A DNA stretch of 64,000 nt from Neurospora tetraspora (Eukaryota; Ascomycota; Sordariomycetes; Sordariales; Sordariaceae): NCBI RefSeq assembly GCF_033439725.1, contig NW_026944389.1, positions 1,674,001 to 1,738,000 of the forward strand, read 5' to 3'. This document shows, piece by piece, positions 45,570 through 56,517 of the stretch (position 1 is the first letter of the stretch; every line of letters begins with the position of its first letter). Under the pieces are notes generated by a model. The model saw nothing but the letters and a program-made list of their open reading frames with translations. It did not search any database and was not told where the DNA came from. Made by a program: the position numbers and the translations under genes.

Positions 45570-46550
45570 GATGTAGGTTTTTTTGGGGTGTTGTGTTGTG
45601 TTTGTTAGGTTGGTTGGTTGATGCTGCTGATATGGTACGTAGTTTGAGGTATTTTGTTGGTGATGGATGTTGTTTTGTAGGTTGGTTGGTTGAAGGTTGA
45701 GGTTTTGTTATGTATGTAGGTTGTTTGGAGGTGGTCAAAGTAGGTCTTTCTGATTCTCGGTATGTTGTGTTGGATATCAATCAAGAAGTCGAAGGAAAGA
45801 GGACTGTTGCCGCTACCCAATGTTTCGCTTAAAGGTTGTAGTTGTAGTCTTAACTTCCAGATTGGAATGTGGTATGAGACAATTTTACGAGGGAAGGTGG
45901 GAAACGGAGTGGACAGAAGCCGGATGCGCGACACACCCAATTTATCTTCATCTTCAAAGCACGGGAATGGTCTGACGTATCATCACAACATCGGAGGCTG
46001 GATAAAGTTGGAAAGCCACAGTGGTGGTCGATCAATTCTGGCCTCCTCACCTCATTGTGCATCTCCGCTCGCCACTTGTTGGACAATTGGACGATGGGAT
46101 TCCAATGGATTGACAGCAAATCATCTCATTGCTCAATGGGGTGGTAGAGGTGGTGATACAAATGAGGTGAGTTCTTGACCGAAGCTGAAAGCTTTATCGC
46201 GTTACGTAGGACTGCTGCTTATCGGTCCACTCGCTGTAGGGCTGTCGATTAGGGGCCCCACCCTTCCCGCCTTGGCCGCTGAAGATCTTCTCTCAACCCC
46301 CTGTAAGAGCGGCTTCAGTGGAACTGGATACCCTGACAGCGGAGTGCTGTGACGTTTTGTCAACTTCAACTTGCACACACACTTTTTCTTCAAGCCTCTT
46401 TGATATCATTGTTGACGACTAAGGAAGCTATCACTTGGAATGGATACGAATAGAATACGATGAAGGGATTTCCATTGCTCTTCTTACACTTTTGACATCG
46501 AGATCCGACGAGACCATAGCCCCGAAGCCGATGACGGTCACCGGTCAACC
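45570..46550. other. Intergenic, small gene to membrane-protein gene
   Basis: About 980 bp. It begins with the GT-rich (coding strand AC-rich) leader of the small gene, with repeated GGTTGGTTG. No other gene is supported. Confidence 0.5.
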
Positions 46551-47528
46551 TCACAATGTTTGATCATGATGGCAATCACGGAACGACCCCCCCTTCAATG
46601 ACCCGAAAGTATTCCGTGACGCCGTCCTCTCCCAATGCCTCCGCGGGCTACTAAGTCTAGTAGTCGGCACGGTTTCCTCCGACTCTGGGATTTCCGGTAG
46701 AGCCTTTTCCGAAATAGCCCTCGAATACCGCGAAAGCGTATTCCTCGGTTCCCGAATCAACACTGCTACTCCTGGGTCATTAATCTTCTCACCAAACGAT
46801 TCCCGGATTGATCGTGTCGCTCTGAGCGATGAATCCATCCGACGATGATGATGTCCTTTCCCTCCCCTCCCCGTGGCCAAGAAGCTCGACATTCGCGAGA
46901 CCCAGTCTGCTCGGATCGGCGGGTCTCCGATGCCTTGACCGTCGAGTTCGACGGGAGGGGGGCGTGTCCATGCTGCGACGGCTGTCTGTCCCTGTCCCAC
47001 ACCGCGTCCATTGCCCGGTCCCGGAGGCATCTCTCGGTATCCCAGCTCTGCCCCGGCAGCGAGGCGACCGCTTGGAAGCAGCGACGTTCGGCTGTCTGAG
47101 CGCTTGGTTCTGAATGTGAAATGAGCTCTGCCTTTTCCCGAAAAGGTGAACAGGAAGAAGGAGGGCCATAGTCGTGGAACGCTCAGCCCACCGGCTCTGC
47201 GTCGTCGGTTGATTAGGACACAAGACAGAATCCAAATTATGACGGCGACGGACAAGCTGAGCAGCAGAATCAGGCTTATACTGGTTCCGTGGTTGAGGGA
47301 TCCGGTATCAGTGCTGCCTGATGTAACACTGCTGGACGTGGAAGACGGAGGCGCAATGGCTGTTGGGAGGCCCGAGATCTTGGTGGTCCAGGACCCCTGG
47401 GTTAATATTGATGGGTTGAAGGAGGTGGGACTTGGTGGAGGTCTGCTATCGGTGAGCAGAACCTCTTGGTTATCTCTCCTAACCATAGTTGCAAGTGTTT
47501 CGATGGCTCGTTGGGTGCTTGTTGTCAT
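46551..47528 (-). CDS. Single-pass membrane protein with S/T/P-rich ectodomain, unknown function
   Basis: A single-exon ORF of 325 aa from the ATG at 47528 to a TGA. There is no clear N-terminal signal peptide. Residues 1-83 are Ser/Thr/Pro-rich; a strong hydrophobic helix (SLILLLSLSVAVIIWILSCV, about 84-106) is followed by the stop-transfer sequence NRRRRA. The remaining 215 residues are basic and disordered-looking, with Ser/Arg motifs. The topology resembles small fungal wall-sensor-like or Mid2-like type III proteins, but there is no cysteine-rich WSC domain and no family signature. Codon choice is less biased than in neighbours such as pyr-1, so this could be a weakly expressed gene. A missed 5' exon encoding a signal peptide is possible. 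Confidence 0.6.
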   Translation of the reverse strand: MTTSTQRAIETLATMVRRDNQEVLLTDSRPPPSPTSFNPSILTQGSWTTKISGLPTAIAPPSSTSSSVTSGSTDTGSLNHGTSISLILLLSLSVAVIIWILSCVLINRRRRAGGLSVPRLWPSFFLFTFSGKGRAHFTFRTKRSDSRTSLLPSGRLAAGAELGYREMPPGPGNGRGVGQGQTAVAAWTRPPPVELDGQGIGDPPIRADWVSRMSSFLATGRGGKGHHHRRMDSSLRATRSIRESFGEKINDPGVAVLIREPRNTLSRYSRAISEKALPEIPESEETVPTTRLSSPRRHWERTASRNTFGSLKGGSFRDCHHDQTL

Positions 47529-49572
47529 TGTTGGATATTGAAGGCTGTGTCGGGTTAATGCCCGTCAAGTTGATGAGTATCGGGTCGAAAGTAATTGGTT
47601 GCGGATCAAGCGATCTACCTCGAACGAGCTCAGGCCTGCCTCTGCTCGTTGGGCTTGGGTGGGAAGGCGAGCTATCAAAGCTGTGCCGGATGCTGTGTTT
47701 GTTGTTCAAGTGAGGCCAAAGGGCACATATGCCAGGTCGCTCGTTGGCCCGGCTCCGTGTCAGAAATAGTTGATGAGTGGTGGTCGGATTCGTCTGGTCA
47801 AGGCCTGCTTGCCATCTTGGTTTTATCGTCAACACTGGATGTATCGGCAGAAAGTTCGAACAGGGCAGGACAGCTCGAGTGAGTTGAAGAAAGAAAACAA
47901 GTTGCCTGGACGAGCTGAACAAAACGCCAGGCACCGGGGGACTACTCAGAAACCTAGAGTATGGTCCTGCGGCGAAAGCCCATCTCGGTATGGGAATAAA
48001 ATCTCCATCTACCGAACATATGGTGATATTTCCTCGCGACCTTTGCTTCAGATGTAGGCGAGCAGAGCCGTGGCGCAGCTCATATCACTCAGACTTGCTC
48101 TAGGAGGCACAAGTGGCCCCCACAGAGACTTCAACCTAGACCATCGCAGCATAAACCTCTTTATTCTGTTCTCGACGTATCCAACATCAAATTGCCCGTG
48201 TTCTGATAATGGCGGTGCTGTCGTCTGCATATTTGCTCCATGTCTGTTGGTGGTCGTTGAGCATCGGTGCCTCTTACCCGTCAGTTATCTTCTCGTCCAT
48301 GGAACAGATCCTATGCCATACACCCTCAACCTCATAGCCCACAATTCTGAAAAAGAGACTTTCCCGTCCTTATCAGACATGTCTCGGCAGGGGGCATCAA
48401 ATCCACAATCACGACAACCTACCCATTCCATAACATCCGCCCTGGATCCTATCATTTTGTGCCACACCAGGAGAGGGTTTCAGGGGGCGCGCGGCGCAGA
48501 TGAGCAAGTAAGGCGAACTCAGCTGTCATCTGGTGTAACGCTGAATGGTGTAGGGCTGATTCATCAGCTGGAAGCTGTGAACACCTCCCAGAAGGGACAG
48601 ATTGCAACGGTTGAGGCGTTCGTCGGTGGCGCGGCCGGTTGAAGCCGTGGCCGTGTGTGGGTGGGTGGGTGCGCTCACGCTGACATTCACTCAGGTTCCC
48701 TGAAGTTGGGGGTACAACATTTATCTTGAACACGACATAGGGCTGCGCAGGCAGAGAAATCTGGCAGCGCCGAATCTTTGGAAAGTGTTACAAGATATTG
48801 GAACACAGGCCGGAAGGAAGTGTAAGTGGGCAGGCGGGCATGCGATCAAGCGATCAAGCGATTCAGTCGGCGGTACCTACCTTAGTCCCGGATTGGATAA
48901 CCGGGATATCCTCAAGCACGAATTGGAGGATACTCTTTCCATTAGTCTATGTGTGCTTCCAAACCCCCTCGCGTCTACGGGCCGGACCTCTTGCATGCCA
49001 AACAGGTCAGTATCCGAGCTCAAACCAGCAAAGCAAATATGGTGTCGCGATTTGTGTACAGGTCGCTCATGGTTTGTCCTGCTGGCAGCAAACAAAGGTC
49101 AATCAAAGATTCGAAATCTGGCAACGTTCTGAACAACACCTGTTTGGAGGCGTGTTTGGATAGAGGTATTCTTGCCAATCGAACTGAGCATCTTGCATGT
49201 TCTGTAGAGGTATGTCCACAGAGCGAGTGAATGCTGTGACTTCCCTCCCCATGCGCTTACCCTAGTTTGCTGTTTCTTTCTATGCCAAAGACGGATGACG
49301 TACCACTGTTGATGGCGACATTCGGTTTTCACGAGAGGAAGGCACTACCTGACGCTGTGTGATCACCGGTACTCCCTTCCAGTATTTCTAGGCTGCTCTG
49401 CCCGGTTTCCGTTTCTCCCGTCCTCTTCCTTTACCAATTGTTGCCTTTCCAGCTCCGTCAACTGATTTACCAAATCAACTTCAACTGCCATCACTCACCA
49501 GCGACGACCAGCCAGTTGAACCAGATCCAAGCCCACTTGTTCTCCCCGCTTTCGGTCAACAACCAGGCTACA
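47529..49572. other. Divergent intergenic region, membrane protein and SNTX-like gene
   Basis: About 2 kb without a supportable gene between two divergent starts. It contains repeated GATCAAGCGAT near 48842-48863 and a GTGTGGGTGGGTGGGTG run near 48652-48672. Confidence 0.5.
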
Positions 49573-50817
49573 ATGGAGCCTCCTGAGCTCAAGCGTCCAG
49601 CTCTGGGGGACGAGGTCCCCTTAGGCGCCTTGTACGACGCTCGCAGCGACACATTCCTTCCTAATTTATTTGTTGAAGAACTGCCGGACAACGTCGTGGA
49701 TGCTAAGCTCAACGTCAAATCGACCGCACAACTCAGTAAGGCGACCACAATCCGCGACAAGCTTACTGCTCTCGGTATCACACCAGAGCTTGGGGCCAGC
49801 ATCCTAGCTGGGCTTGCCCCAATCAATGTTTATGCTCCATATCTGAACAACCGAAATGGATATCAGCGCAGTGCCGCCCAAGCTTCTCTTCATTACACCA
49901 TTACGACAGTGGAGGAAGAACTCAACCCATTTACCAATAGTAACAGGAACTACCGCCTAAATGACATGGATATGCCAACTCACATGGTTATTGGCATTAC
50001 CTGGGGTGCTCGGTTTCTTGTTGCCGCTCACTGCGCCGCTTCTACCCCAGATGATCTCGCGAGACAACAGGAGCGCCTAGATTCTGTGTTCGAGAGTCTC
50101 AAACATACGGCTCTTGGGGATGCCAGCCAACCAAGTGTTTCGCCCGACGCGCCGGCATCACAAGAACAAGAAAGCAGTGTCTTTGGGGACTGCGATGTCT
50201 CGATCTTGGGCAACGTCCTACCGCCATCGACACTCGCCACTCCCCGCCCTTCTCCGCGCGCCCTTATCGATCGCCTTCGCGCCTCCTTGGTAGCTACCAA
50301 CGGGGGCAAGGGAAAGCAGATCCAGTACAAGCTCATGCCGCTAGCGCCACTGTCTCGCCCACGTCTTAACAGCATAACGGACCCCGCCGTTCACCAACCT
50401 CACGTCACATATTTGGAGCGCTTTATTCGCTTGTTAGACGACTGGGCGGATGCGCGACACCAGTGCATGGAGTACATCGCACGATGCGAGAGAAACAACG
50501 ACGCGGCTATTACCCCCGACCGACTACGCTCCATCAAGAGCCGAATCCGGTCATCGCATATGGCAGAGGGGATCTGGAAGCCAAAGTTCGGAAAAATCTT
50601 ACAAGCCGTTCGTGATGGCAGAGCGAGCGCACAAAGTTTCAACAAAATGTTTGTCTTTGCGGAAAACAAGGAACTCGGGCCCAAGGAGGTGCTGTCCAAG
50701 ATAATTGATAACCACCCCGTGGACGGCCAAGATCTCCAGAAGGATGTCAAAGATGAGGCCGTCACCTACGCATCCTTCAGGGAGAAGTGGTACAACGTGT
50801 CTGCTGGGCAACCCTGA
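49573..50817 (+). CDS. Protein resembling the N-terminal MACPF-like module of stonustoxin-type proteins
   Basis: A single-exon ORF of 414 aa from the ATG in ACAATGGAG. The N-terminus (KRPALGDEVPLG, then LYDARSDTFLP) matches the entry signature of the stonustoxin/neoverrucotoxin-like MACPF/CDC domain as I recognise it. The middle agrees with this: a Ser/Thr-bearing NVKSTAQLSKATTIRDKL, ASLHYTITTVEEEL, then DMDMPTHMVIGITWGARFLV, the conserved T-H-x-V-x-G-I-x-(Y/W)-G-A strand. Residues beyond about 200 are helical, like the family's focal-adhesion-targeting-like region, and no thioredoxin or PRYSPRY domain follows. Related proteins of unknown role occur in many filamentous fungi. There is no signal peptide, so it is probably cytosolic. 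Pore formation is not shown; the MACPF part looks short (about 180 residues) and may be inactive. Confidence 0.65.
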   Translation: MEPPELKRPALGDEVPLGALYDARSDTFLPNLFVEELPDNVVDAKLNVKSTAQLSKATTIRDKLTALGITPELGASILAGLAPINVYAPYLNNRNGYQRSAAQASLHYTITTVEEELNPFTNSNRNYRLNDMDMPTHMVIGITWGARFLVAAHCAASTPDDLARQQERLDSVFESLKHTALGDASQPSVSPDAPASQEQESSVFGDCDVSILGNVLPPSTLATPRPSPRALIDRLRASLVATNGGKGKQIQYKLMPLAPLSRPRLNSITDPAVHQPHVTYLERFIRLLDDWADARHQCMEYIARCERNNDAAITPDRLRSIKSRIRSSHMAEGIWKPKFGKILQAVRDGRASAQSFNKMFVFAENKELGPKEVLSKIIDNHPVDGQDLQKDVKDEAVTYASFREKWYNVSAGQP

Positions 50818-52053
50818 GTCTCACGGACCGAGCTTGGAAGGTCAAAGTCTGAACTTGACACACCGGATGGAGAAAATACGGAGAGACCGAAGATCCTGAG
50901 CACTGCCTTTGAGGCACCCCAGGCGAATAAAGAACTTCCTGTACCCTCATCAGACGTGGGCTATCGGGAGACACGCGATCCTTAGGAGAGAGAACAGAAA
51001 GTGGCAGAGGAAGAGTGAGAGGAGGAGGAAAGAGGAGTGGTGGCATGGCTTGCCAGATCCACTAGGTACATGAATAATATAGGTAGACCGGCTACTAAGT
51101 AGCTTAAGACACCTCTACGTATTTTGGCATGCCGTTCCCGATCCGGACAGGTGATACAGGAAACCAGTGGTTTCCAGCACCTTGTAGAATAGTCTAGTTT
51201 AGTCATGGAGGTTCTGGTCCGTGACTGCCAGGCTTGGGACAAAGGTTCTTAGAACCTTTGTTGCCAGCCCAGTACTTAAGCTGGGCTCTGCACTGGCTTC
51301 CAGACCTTCCTCTTCTTCTTACGAATCATCACTTGCTTTACTGCCTTACTAACAACATTACTGGATCGTGAGGCCATGGATACTTATTCCGTATCAACAG
51401 GTAATATATTTTATATTTTTGAGTTTTGCAGAGTCAAACGGTAGACCACTATACCATCTGACCAAGCGGTTCTTGGTGGAAGGAGGGACTAAGCAGGTCC
51501 CTTAAGTGCCCTGGTCATTAGGGGTAGGGTTGATATCGGATGAAGGAGTGACGGGATGTGGGAAGGTACGGCAGCTGGGCCCGGAGATTCGGTGCCGGCT
51601 CGTCCCCCTGCCTCTATGTCTGTCTGCCTGCCAGTAGCTCCTTCCTTCCTTCTATAAAGGACCATATAACTCCCCCCGTTCCATACCCCTTCCAACACCC
51701 CCAGCCAACACCCCCACCCAGACAACGAACTCCTTCTCGTCCTCGCGATGGCGCAGTCAGTAGAGGTTTAACGGCCCGCACGCAGATCCTGCATCTCCCA
51801 TCCCGTACCACCCCCGTCCGACATCCGACTTTGACTTTGACTTTGACTTCGATTCCCGCACCGGTTTCTGCCGGGGCAGACAGATCATGTGGTTCGTGGT
51901 TCTTTTTAACGAGCGAGGGGCAAAGCCGAGAGAGAGAGAGAGAGCTGCTTCACAATGTCGTAATCCACCGCGGGAATATACCACGGGAGTTTGAAGTTTG
52001 TATAGTACTGAGCTGAGAGGCCTAGTAGAAGAACCTCGGGAGGGTATAACTGG

Positions 52054-52109
<56 letters not shown>

Positions 52110-52573
52110 GGTAAATAATATTTTGTTTCCTTTTTTTTCTTTCTTCCTTTTTTTTTATTTTTATTTTTTTTCATTATCTGGGATTTTGGAGTATTTTGGA
52201 TCTTTTTTCTCCTGGTGTTTATTTATGTGTAGAGGTGTAGAGAGAGAGAGAGAGAGAGGGGGGGTTTTGTGAGAGTTTCAACACGAGTCTTTATCATCCA
52301 TCCATCCTATGAGTCGAGATAGTCATGACCATGTGAGGTTAGCGAACAGCTTGTCATTATGATATATATACAGTATTCTACACACTTTGATCATACCAGT
52401 GCCCTTGTGTCACAGTTGTACGCTATGGAATTATAACGGTCGACCTTGGCTCCTGAGTGACTACTAGCGGTTGTTACCAGCCACACAAGCTTATCATCAC
52501 CCAGAGAGGTAACCATCCATTGACATCCAATATTCCTTCATCTCTCAACCGGCCATGTCCCCCATCAAATCCA
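50818..52573. other. Intergenic, SNTX-like gene to second receptor
   Basis: About 1.75 kb in a convergent interval, with no supportable gene. It holds a TATAAAGG sequence at 51653, a TTTGACTTTGACTTTGACTT run near 51831-51850, a (GTT)n microsatellite at 52053-52111, T-rich tracts to 52170 and an AG run near 52230-52257. Confidence 0.55.
52053..52111 (+). repeat. (GTT)n microsatellite
   Basis: About 19 uninterrupted GTT units, followed within 50 bp by T-rich sequence and within 150 bp by a GA run. Confidence 0.9.
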
Positions 52574-54435
52574 TCACATCGACCTAACAGCATGCTCCGG
52601 CCCTAACTCCCGGTCTCCAGTATGCACCGAAACAGCATCACTCTGGACATGCACAAATCCCTTGAGATTAGCCGTGCTATCCAGGTCCTCCTCCCTATAC
52701 GACGCAGTAACAGAAGTAGTATCGCTATTCGCTTTCATCGACTCTGCCGATGTTGTCGTAGTGTTATAATTCGTCGTCGTCATCGTCGTTGTTGTTGTGG
52801 TCTTCATTTCATATGACGGCCTACTATCCGACGACGTCCTTCCAGCCGCTAGAGGAAAAGAAGGATGTAAAAACTGGTGGTATCGCTCCCGACCACTCAC
52901 TGGTATCTCGCTTAACGCGACATCCCACGTTGCTGTCGCCGTCGTCGTTGGCCCCGGGCCGGACTGCTGCTGTTGCTCACTGGTCTCGGGAACTTCGATC
53001 ACTGAGAGACGCTGCCCAAATGCGTTGCGACATGGCCTCCTGCCTACCGTCAGGGGTGGTTCGCTACTGGCGGCGGTTGGCTCGCCTGTGGCGCCTTGTT
53101 CGCCGCTGCTGTTGTTGGCGCGCGGGTCGAGGAAGCCAGGGAAGAAGCGGACGATGAGAGGCTTCAGGGTCATGACGCAGGCGATGACGATGGCGGTGTG
53201 GACTTCGAGTGCGGTCCAATAGTTGAGCTTGCCGGTGCTGAAGGTGATATCCTTCTGTGATATGTCTTGGGAAGCGTAGAGGTAGAAGACGCGGACGAGT
53301 GAGATGATGCAGATACTGTTGGGTAGGAAGAGAGAGTGTGGTGAGTACATGATGTCTCCGGGGGACATGAGTATGTGGTGGTTGGAATGCTTAGACTTAC
53401 ACAAAGCCCACGGCGAAGATGCCGATAACGAAAAACTTTTGTCGCGCGGGTAACTTCAAAGGACCGACGATTGGGATGGGCAGAAGAAAGATGAGAAAAT
53501 CCGTGATGATTGTCATACTAAGGAAGCCAAAAGGCAAGAAGTGTTAGCTTATTAGTTTGAGGAGTCTGGACTAGTGTAAGATCAAGAATCAGCCTAACCC
53601 TGTGCAGCTCCAGTACCACTGGTTTGTATGACAGTTTGGTTTGGGTAATCCAAGCCCCCAAGGTTGAAGCGGATCCCAGTAATCTCGCAGTGGTACACAA
53701 GCTGTGCAGATTACTATAATCGTGTAGACACTGGTAACACAGACGATGACGAAGACAGCATATGTAGCCCTACGTGCCGATTCCACGGTGAATATGGTGA
53801 GATATAACAGGCAGATGGAGATCTTGGTCATCGCCAGCGAGGAGAAGTAAGCCAAGGCGGAAGCCCAGAATCCCTATTATAACGATTATATAATCTAGGT
53901 CAGTGTGATTTCCTGACGATGCGGCGGGGACGAGCAACTGAATAATATGGGGTGAGGACAACTGAACTCACCGCCATTAGAGGCACGTAATCGGCCTTAT
54001 AATCGACGTTCCATAGGTGTTTGCCCATACCATGTGCGATTTCTGTGACTTCGTTAGGCTTTGCACTCTTTATATCATAGTAGGGAGTTTTTGACAGACC
54101 CATGCTTTGGCTGCCGGACATTCCCGCTGCTATTATCTGTCGAGATATGTCAGAACATAGGTACGAAAGTTGTTAGCAAGAAGCTTAAGACGTTAACCAA
54201 CCAGAGAAAACAAGATGCACCAATCCGATGCCCCAAGCCCGTTAACAACCCTGGAACGCGCCCAAAATCTCAAGGCGACGAAAATGACAGCAATAGACCA
54301 TGTCGTCCAGATTGCTCCCAGCATGGAAGGGCCATAATCTTCATTTATACGGTATCCGCGGGGTGGTGGCGTCGTGTTCTCATCTTCAGACCTGTACAGC
54401 ACATAGGCCTCAGAACTGTACCTGCTCCCATGCAT
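52574..54435 (-). CDS. PTH11-like seven-transmembrane receptor (fungal rhodopsin domain, no CFEM)
   Basis: Five exons on the minus strand, 54435-54202, 54136-53972, 53873-53599, 53517-53401 and 53315-52574, give 510 aa. The short N-terminal ectodomain lacks cysteines of a CFEM domain. Seven hydrophobic segments follow: MLGAIWTTWSIAVIFVALRF, GASDWCILFSLIIAAGMS, ALAYFSSLAMTKISICLLYL, YAVFVIVCVTSVYTIIVICT, IITDFLIFLLPIPIVGPLKL, FVIGIFAVGFVICIISLVRV and ALEVHTAIVIACVMTLKPLI. The DW after TM1, the loop C in CVPLRDYWDP and the PLI-R-FFPGF end match the family. The tail of about 170 residues is Ser/Thr-rich with a TTTTTMTTTNYNTTTT tract. Introns have donors GTTGGT, GTGAGT, GTTAGG and GTAAGT with matching phases. 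The first exon could be longer if an upstream exon was missed. Confidence 0.83.
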
Positions 54436-56190
54436 GCCGGGGACGACGAGAGCATCGAGGGGAAGGAGACTCTGCAACAGCTGTAGGTAAGGGCGAAGGA
54501 TATACGCCTCTCACCCACGGTCACCCTAACAGGTCGGTAGATGGGTCGAACTCGAGGTTTGTATAGACGGGGTATCCTATCTAATCCCTGAAGCTTGGCG
54601 TGCTTAGCTTCACCCCGGCGGCGATCTCCGTGATGACAGAGTAGGATCGATCTCTGGGACTCTCGCCTTGCTCAAGGATTTTCACCTGACAACCTCCCTC
54701 GGTCAAGCGGGTGATGCTGAGCTGCTTGTTGGCAGCTGACGTCTAATTCGACCTGGTCGTATTGCTGAAATGAGATCGGTCCCAGCCAGACGGTACGCGG
54801 TGGATCCTACAGGCTGGTTTGGTTGGGCACAAGTGCCGGGCCGTTGGGTTACAGTGACTGCCGGGAAGGATAGTATTTCCCGACTTTGAGACTGTCCTCA
54901 AGTCCACGCCTTCTGGTGTCCTTGGTTGTTTCTGGGTAAGGTAAAACAAATGAAGGGGGCAAATACAACGGGATGACACTTGGACTGCTCGAGGTAGACA
55001 CGGCAAAGACTGGTATAAGATGAAGGAGAAGAGATCATCATGTGATTTCCGCAAGACCTTGGCAAATAGATAGAACACAGTGTCGCGGATGATTGATAGA
55101 ACGTGCCTAACGATATACTAGCGAGGTATACGAGAGAAAGGCCGAACACTTTCTGGTGTGTTGTCGTGTAAGTGTGTTCGGACTTAATTCCGCACACCTC
55201 AGCTCGGCTAGTTGAACCGTTGTGGTTAAAGACGCGGAGCTAGTGTAGGGCCTTGGCAGGATCGACACAGGCTGGATATCCTCCTCGAAGCCCCCTGGCC
55301 TGATGCCAGTGTGAAGACGAGATTGCCCTGGAGGGAACATTGCGTTGTGACGTTGTCCAGGTCTCCAGTAAACGAAGGGTTCTCAGTGGCTGGGCTGACT
55401 GGATTTGAATTGTTGCGCACAGGGGATCCCCGCGGAACTTGCCGCCAGCCCTGAGAAAACAACGAGCAGATAGGTTTGCTTACATCGTGATGAGAACCTC
55501 GCTCGCCCTTCTTTACTCCAGTGTGGAATCCCGTGGACCTGGTCCGAATCAGCCTCAAAACGTGGATGTCGTGGGTTGGAGATAGCAAGTTGATGAAGAG
55601 CGGCGAGCTGAGCAGTTAAGTGGTTGATGACAATATCATGGCAAAGGGAAAAAGGGGGGGAAGTCTTTTGATGAGCCTGTCTTCACACATTGCGCTGCCA
55701 GATGTTCTGGACCGAGTCCAACTTTTTAGTCATCCCCCACCACACTACCCACGGAGAGAAGTCCGTACTGTCATACTTTGACTAGAGATGGCTTCACCGC
55801 TTGTCGTGAGGATGTCTCAACGTTCAAAGAGCCACAGCTTCGAAATGAGCTTCTCGAAGAGGACCATCAAGGTTGCCAATGTTTTTTTGCTCGACCTGGT
55901 GGAGTTGGACCGTAATCCACTGCTCTATCGGAGTGTTGGTTCGGGCATGTTGTCGGATATAACGGGTGATCTTGAGAATAACTCAATGGGGTGAGTGTGA
56001 TGGCCTCTCGGGTAAGTCACCAATGCAACGGTAACAAAGTCTCGGGCGTTGTTCTCTTCAAGTGACCACTGGGCGCTATTGGGTGTTCGGAGTCTGGAAA
56101 GGTAAGGTACCGAGATATAAATGTTACCATGGGACGAGTCCAAATTTCACATAGTGAGAGGTGAGGTAGGATGAAAGGTAAAAAGCACGG
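54436..56190. other. Divergent intergenic region, second receptor and RPC37
   Basis: About 1.75 kb without a supportable gene. Open frames on the minus strand near 55226-55588 lack support. The right end carries the telobox of the Pol III subunit gene. Confidence 0.5.
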
Positions 56191-56209
56191 AACCCTAACC
56201 CTAACCCTG
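56191..56209. promoter_or_regulatory. Telobox-like AACCCTAACCCTAACCCTG element
   Basis: Three CCCTAA-type units 309 bp upstream of the RPC37 start codon. AACCCTAA elements in fungal promoters of ribosomal protein and translation-related genes are bound by telomere-repeat-binding Myb proteins (Tbf1 type). A regulatory role here is inferred. Confidence 0.5.
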
Positions 56210-56517
56210 CCCGCCTTGTGAAGTCGTGCCTGCCGGGATCCTGGAAATACACTTTTCGCCGAACACCCAACATCGAGACGAACATCATCCAACATCAGTA
56301 TTAGCCGATTGACTCATCCGGACACCAGTACTATCCCATTACCACCAAACATTAGTCCAGTATCGCATAGTCTCTAGCCCTCTCCGAAGAACTCCCAACC
56401 TCTCCGAAGAATCACCTCTCCATCACCTCGCCGAGCAGACGGCAGTGAAACACACGACATCTTTCACTAAGCCATACAACAAACCTCCAACCTTTCCCAC
56501 ACCAGCCAAACACAACC

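Noticed and set aside
51420-51475. tRNA-like string on the minus strand (GATGGTATAGTGGTC resembles an A box)
   Set aside because: No B box, no acceptor stem pairing and a poor anticodon stem-loop; probably chance or a decayed fragment.
51740-51860. A-box-like TGGCGCAGTCAGTAGAGG and B-box-like CTTCGATTCCCG after a TATAAAGG
   Set aside because: The intervening sequence does not fold as a tRNA and the spacing is too long for a simple tRNA gene.
55226-55588. 120-codon minus-strand frame between the second receptor and RPC37
   Set aside because: No domain, and no good start context or neighbouring exons.
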